Assembly: GCA_902474785.1 (NCBI GenBank)
Contig: CABRXB010000042.1
Coordinates: forward strand, 1-8,037
Reading direction: 5' to 3'
DNA from: an uncultured Eubacteriales bacterium
Lineage (GTDB): Bacteria > Bacillota > Clostridia > Oscillospirales > Feifaniaceae
Length of the DNA: 8,037 nt
Made by a program: the position numbers and the translations under genes. How positions within the stretch are numbered: position 1 is the first letter of the stretch; the number at the start of each line of letters is the position of its first letter. Below are positions 6,571 to 8,037 of the stretch, piece after piece. Below the pieces are notes generated by a model. It ran no database searches, was not told the DNA's origin, and saw nothing but the letters and a program-made list of their open reading frames with translations.

Positions 6571-6683
6571 TCAAAAGGCGCGCTTTTTCATCGGGCCCCA
6601 TTTTTGAATTTGAATGCAAATATTTCAAGAGATAACCCGCTTGAAAAAGGGCAACCTATATCACGTCTCGGGTCAGTTTAAAA

Positions 6684-6692
6684 AGGGAGGGG
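6684..6692 (+). promoter_or_regulatory. Ribosome binding site that places the TTG start
   Basis: AGGGAGGGG lies just before two in-frame TTG codons at 6694 and 6700. The first would be 1-3 nt from the site, too close; the second is about 7-9 nt away. The start at 6700 is therefore preferred. No in-frame ATG precedes the conserved domain. Confidence 0.65.
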
Positions 6693-6699
6693 CTTGTTT

Positions 6700-7011
6700 T
6701 TGAACGCTTCCGGCCATACATTTTCTCTCATCTACGACATTGTGCGCCAAATTCCAACGGGCTGCGTCAGTACCTACGGCCGCATTGCCGCGCTCGCCGG
6801 CAATCGCCGATGGTCGCGCGTGGTCGGCTATGCCATGCGCGCCTGCAGAGATGCGACCGTTCCCTGCCACCGCGTGCTGCACCGCGACGGCTCCCCCTCG
6901 GCAGCGTTTCAAACAGGCGATCAAAACCTGCAGCGTCTGCTGCTCGAGGAGGAGGGCGTGCCCTTTTTGCCTGACGGAAAGGTGGATCTGTCGCGCTGCC
7001 TGTGGCCCTAG
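6700..7011 (+). CDS. Stand-alone MGMT-domain alkyltransferase (ATL-like, Cys retained)
   Basis: The product is 103 residues from a TTG start and consists only of the DNA-binding/active-site domain of O6-alkylguanine-DNA alkyltransferases. Visible are YDIVRQIPTGCVSTYGRIAA (12-31) with the base-flipping Tyr26, the recognition-helix region with Arg40 (SRVVGYAMRAC), and the active-site motif PCHRV (55-59) with acceptor Cys56. The C-terminal LLLEEEGVPFLPDGKVDLSRCLW is the usual family end. The size and overall pattern are those of alkyltransferase-like proteins, but those carry Trp in place of this Cys. It may therefore repair by alkyl transfer or act as a damage sensor; sequence alone does not decide. 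It lacks the N-terminal domain of full-length Ogt/AGT. It appears monocistronic, ending at TAG shortly before a strong terminator. Confidence 0.85.
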   Translation: MNASGHTFSLIYDIVRQIPTGCVSTYGRIAALAGNRRWSRVVGYAMRACRDATVPCHRVLHRDGSPSAAFQTGDQNLQRLLLEEEGVPFLPDGKVDLSRCLWP

Positions 7012-7133
7012 GATCGAATCGTCCCGCGCGATGGCGGGGCGGCAGAAGGGCTCGCTCATTTGGGACTATCTCACGCTGCCCGCCCCTTCGCAAAAGGGCC
7101 CAGCCGCTTTTCCAACGCCTCCATATCTCATGA

Positions 7134-7170
7134 GAGCCGGGAAACCCCTGAGGTTTCCCGGCTCGTTTTT
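7134..7170 (+). terminator. Intrinsic terminator of the alkyltransferase-like gene
   Basis: GAGCCGGGAAACC (7134-7146) and GGTTTCCCGGCTC (7152-7164) form a perfect 13-bp stem with a 5-nt loop, followed by G and TTTTT. It lies about 120 bp after the stop codon at 7011; no other gene is seen in between. Confidence 0.92.
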
Positions 7171-7314
7171 CGGCCGCAACAGCGGCGATTTTCACTCGAA
7201 TTTGATGTTTGCCCCGTCCTCTTTTTCGTCCTAAGACATGCAACCACGCTGCTCCTCAATTTGCAGCAAAAGAAAGGCTGGAAAGCTCATCACAAGCGGA
7301 GGTTGCCGTCCTAT

Positions 7315-7356
7315 AACAAAAGAAACGCCGGGGCAAAGGTTAACTTTGCCCCGGCG
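7315..7356 (-). terminator. Intrinsic terminator of tRNA-Leu
   Basis: On the minus strand, CGCCGGGGCAAAG (7356-7344) and CTTTGCCCCGGCG (7338-7326) form a perfect 13-bp stem with a 5-nt loop, followed by the T-rich TTTCTTTTGTT (7325-7315). The stem begins at the base directly after the encoded CCA of the tRNA, so the two structures abut. Confidence 0.9.
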
Positions 7357-7445
7357 TGGTGCCGGAGACCGGGATCGAACCGGTACGGGTATCACTACCC
7401 ACGGGATTTTAAGTCCCGGGCGTCTGCCAATTTCGCCACTCCGGC
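7357..7445 (-). tRNA. tRNA-Leu (anticodon UAA)
   Basis: The 89-nt minus-strand sequence folds as a class II tRNA. The acceptor stem GCCGGAG (7445-7439) pairs with CTCCGGC, followed by discriminator A and an encoded CCA (7359-7357). The anticodon stem CGGGA/TCCCG encloses the loop CTTAAAA, giving anticodon TAA at 7411-7409, which reads UUA and UUG leucine codons. The long variable arm is GGGTA-GTGA-TACCC, and the T-arm is ACCGG-TTCGATC-CCGGT. A long variable arm with this anticodon defines tRNA-Leu. It has its own promoter and terminator and no tRNA neighbours. Confidence 0.96.
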
Positions 7446-7458
7446 AAATTTCTTTCTC

Positions 7459-7487
7459 ATTTTATCAGCAGGCCCCACAGAAGTCAA
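7459..7487 (-). promoter_or_regulatory. Sigma70-type promoter of tRNA-Leu
   Basis: On the minus strand, -35 TTGACT (7487-7482) and -10 TAAAAT (7464-7459) are separated by 17 bp, each one mismatch from consensus. The tRNA 5' end lies 13 nt after the -10, so a short 5' leader is expected. Confidence 0.85.
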
Positions 7488-8037
7488 GAGATGGCCCCGG
7501 TGCCTCGACAGGCCCTACACACAGAAAAACGGGGCCCGCTTTTGTCCGCACACCGGACGTTGATGCGCCCGAAGGCGGCCTCCAATTCAGATCGAAACTG
7601 TCCGCCGCAATCAGGGTGCAAAATCCTAATTCCCGGAAACGCCCGCTCTCCCCATGCAGCATAAGCCAGGCCAAAACCAGGCTTTGCTCATTTTCCATGT
7701 CCGACCTCAAACGCAAGCAGGGGCAGTCCCCATGGAAATTTGACAAACGCAAACCCTTGATTTTTCGCTGCCCACGGCTGCTCCGCTTCACAGGCGCTCG
7801 TGTTTTCAATCCACGCGCGTTTCGATATACATGAAAACCGGTTGCCACTCGTTGGCCGAAAGCGTCCTCGGGCCGGACTTTTGCCGGCCAGCAAAATCCC
7901 ACTGTCCCTTTTGAGATGCTCGGGGTGGGCAAAAACGCCGCTGCCCCGATCGACAAAACGGCTTTTTATGCATTTGCGCACGGGGTCTTCAGTTCGGCCG
8001 AGGTTCGCTAATAGCCCTCCGGCGTCCGCCCGGCGCG
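7488..8037. other. Right end: no recognisable gene
   Basis: I found no family-like protein in this 550-bp stretch. A minus-strand frame is open from the right edge to a TGA at 7690-7688, and after that stop the same frame stays open to near 7485; a second minus-strand frame is open from 7956 to 7465 but runs into the tRNA promoter. Neither has a convincing ribosome binding site or a motif I know, and their codon choice is unlike the genes to the left. Small inverted repeats are present: GGCCGG (7871-7876) with CCGGCC (7884-7889), and GTTTTCA (7802-7808) with TGAAAAC (7832-7838). It may be non-coding, a degraded gene, or an interspersed genomic repeat. Confidence 0.4.

Larger units (their letters stand above)
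6235..6699. other. GC-rich gene-free spacer packed with inverted repeats
   Basis: No frame in this 465-bp stretch resembles a known protein. Open frames crossing it are continuations of wrong-frame readings of thiM. It holds the three-arm hairpin region (6327-6378), the perfect palindrome GGGGCGCGCCCC (6457-6468), a short CCGC-GAA-GCGG hairpin (6480-6490), a hairpin at 6541-6570, and four copies of GGCGCGC (6376, 6459, 6506 and 6577), two of them inside a 12-bp direct repeat CAAAAGGCGCGC. Its last 90 bp turn AT-rich, where the promoter of the next gene probably lies, but no -35/-10 pair with proper spacing could be fixed. No clear U-tract terminator follows thiM. Confidence 0.55.

Noticed and set aside
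5586..6635. Long plus-strand open frame of 349 codons overlapping thiM and the spacer.
   Set aside because: Its first part is a shifted reading of thiM with Arg/Ala/His-rich composition and no family; the continuation is in non-coding sequence.
7357..7445. tRNA-Leu as an integration site for a mobile element.
   Set aside because: No integrase, no repeat of the tRNA 3' end elsewhere in the window, and no phage- or plasmid-like gene on its 3' side.
7802..7818. TTTTCAATCCACGCGC resembles one end of type I-C CRISPR repeats (read as GTGGATTGAAA on the minus strand).
   Set aside because: Only one copy is present, with no regularly spaced repeats and no cas genes in the window.
7465..7956. 163-codon minus-strand frame at the right end.
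   Set aside because: It runs into the tRNA-Leu promoter, has no recognisable domain or binding site, and competes with another open frame on the same strand.

Overview
The window looks like a chromosomal segment of a GC-rich member of the Bacillota, probably a gut-type member of the Clostridia. The evidence is the strong AGGAGG-type ribosome binding sites, GTG and TTG starts, short coupled genes, a DUF1273/SLOG protein with a CSFTGHRP motif, and a stand-alone Smr protein of clostridial type. The genus cannot be told from the sequence. I see no phage, plasmid, transposon, toxin-antitoxin or CRISPR machinery, and most of the window is ordinary housekeeping metabolism.

Left half (1-4980, all minus strand). 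A good sigma70-type promoter (5047-5076) drives a leader with a 16-bp palindrome. It is followed by a sodium:solute-symporter-family permease (3601-4980), phosphopentomutase deoB (2416-3588; its ribosome binding site overlaps the permease stop codon) and, after 287 bp rich in hairpins, purine nucleoside phosphorylase deoD (1412-2128). Together these read as a nucleoside uptake and salvage unit: a permease that may import nucleosides, DeoD to release the base and (deoxy)ribose-1-phosphate, and DeoB to convert the sugar to the 5-phosphate for central metabolism. After a further 273-bp gap, still on the minus strand, come a FlK-like hotdog thioesterase (776-1138), a small Smr-domain protein starting 2 nt after the thioesterase stop (435-773), and a SLOG/DUF1273 protein that runs off the left edge (1-402).

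Right half. Divergent from the permease is thiM, hydroxyethylthiazole kinase (5413-6234, plus), with an extended -10 promoter and no visible TPP riboswitch or neighbouring thiamine genes. A 465-bp GC-rich spacer follows. It is full of inverted repeats, including a three-arm arrangement (6327-6378) that can form either of two mutually exclusive stems. Next is a 103-residue MGMT/alkyltransferase-like protein with an intact PCHRV active site and probably a TTG start (6700-7011, plus), closed by a textbook terminator (7134-7170). A tRNA-Leu(UAA) gene lies on the minus strand (7357-7445), with its own promoter and with a terminator whose stem begins at the base after the encoded CCA. The last 550 bp hold no gene I can recognise.

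No clearly undescribed system stands out. The items most worth a second look are the alternative-hairpin region after thiM, the palindrome in the permease leader, the thioesterase-Smr-SLOG cluster, the permease's unusual sodium-site segment, and the unassigned right-hand end.
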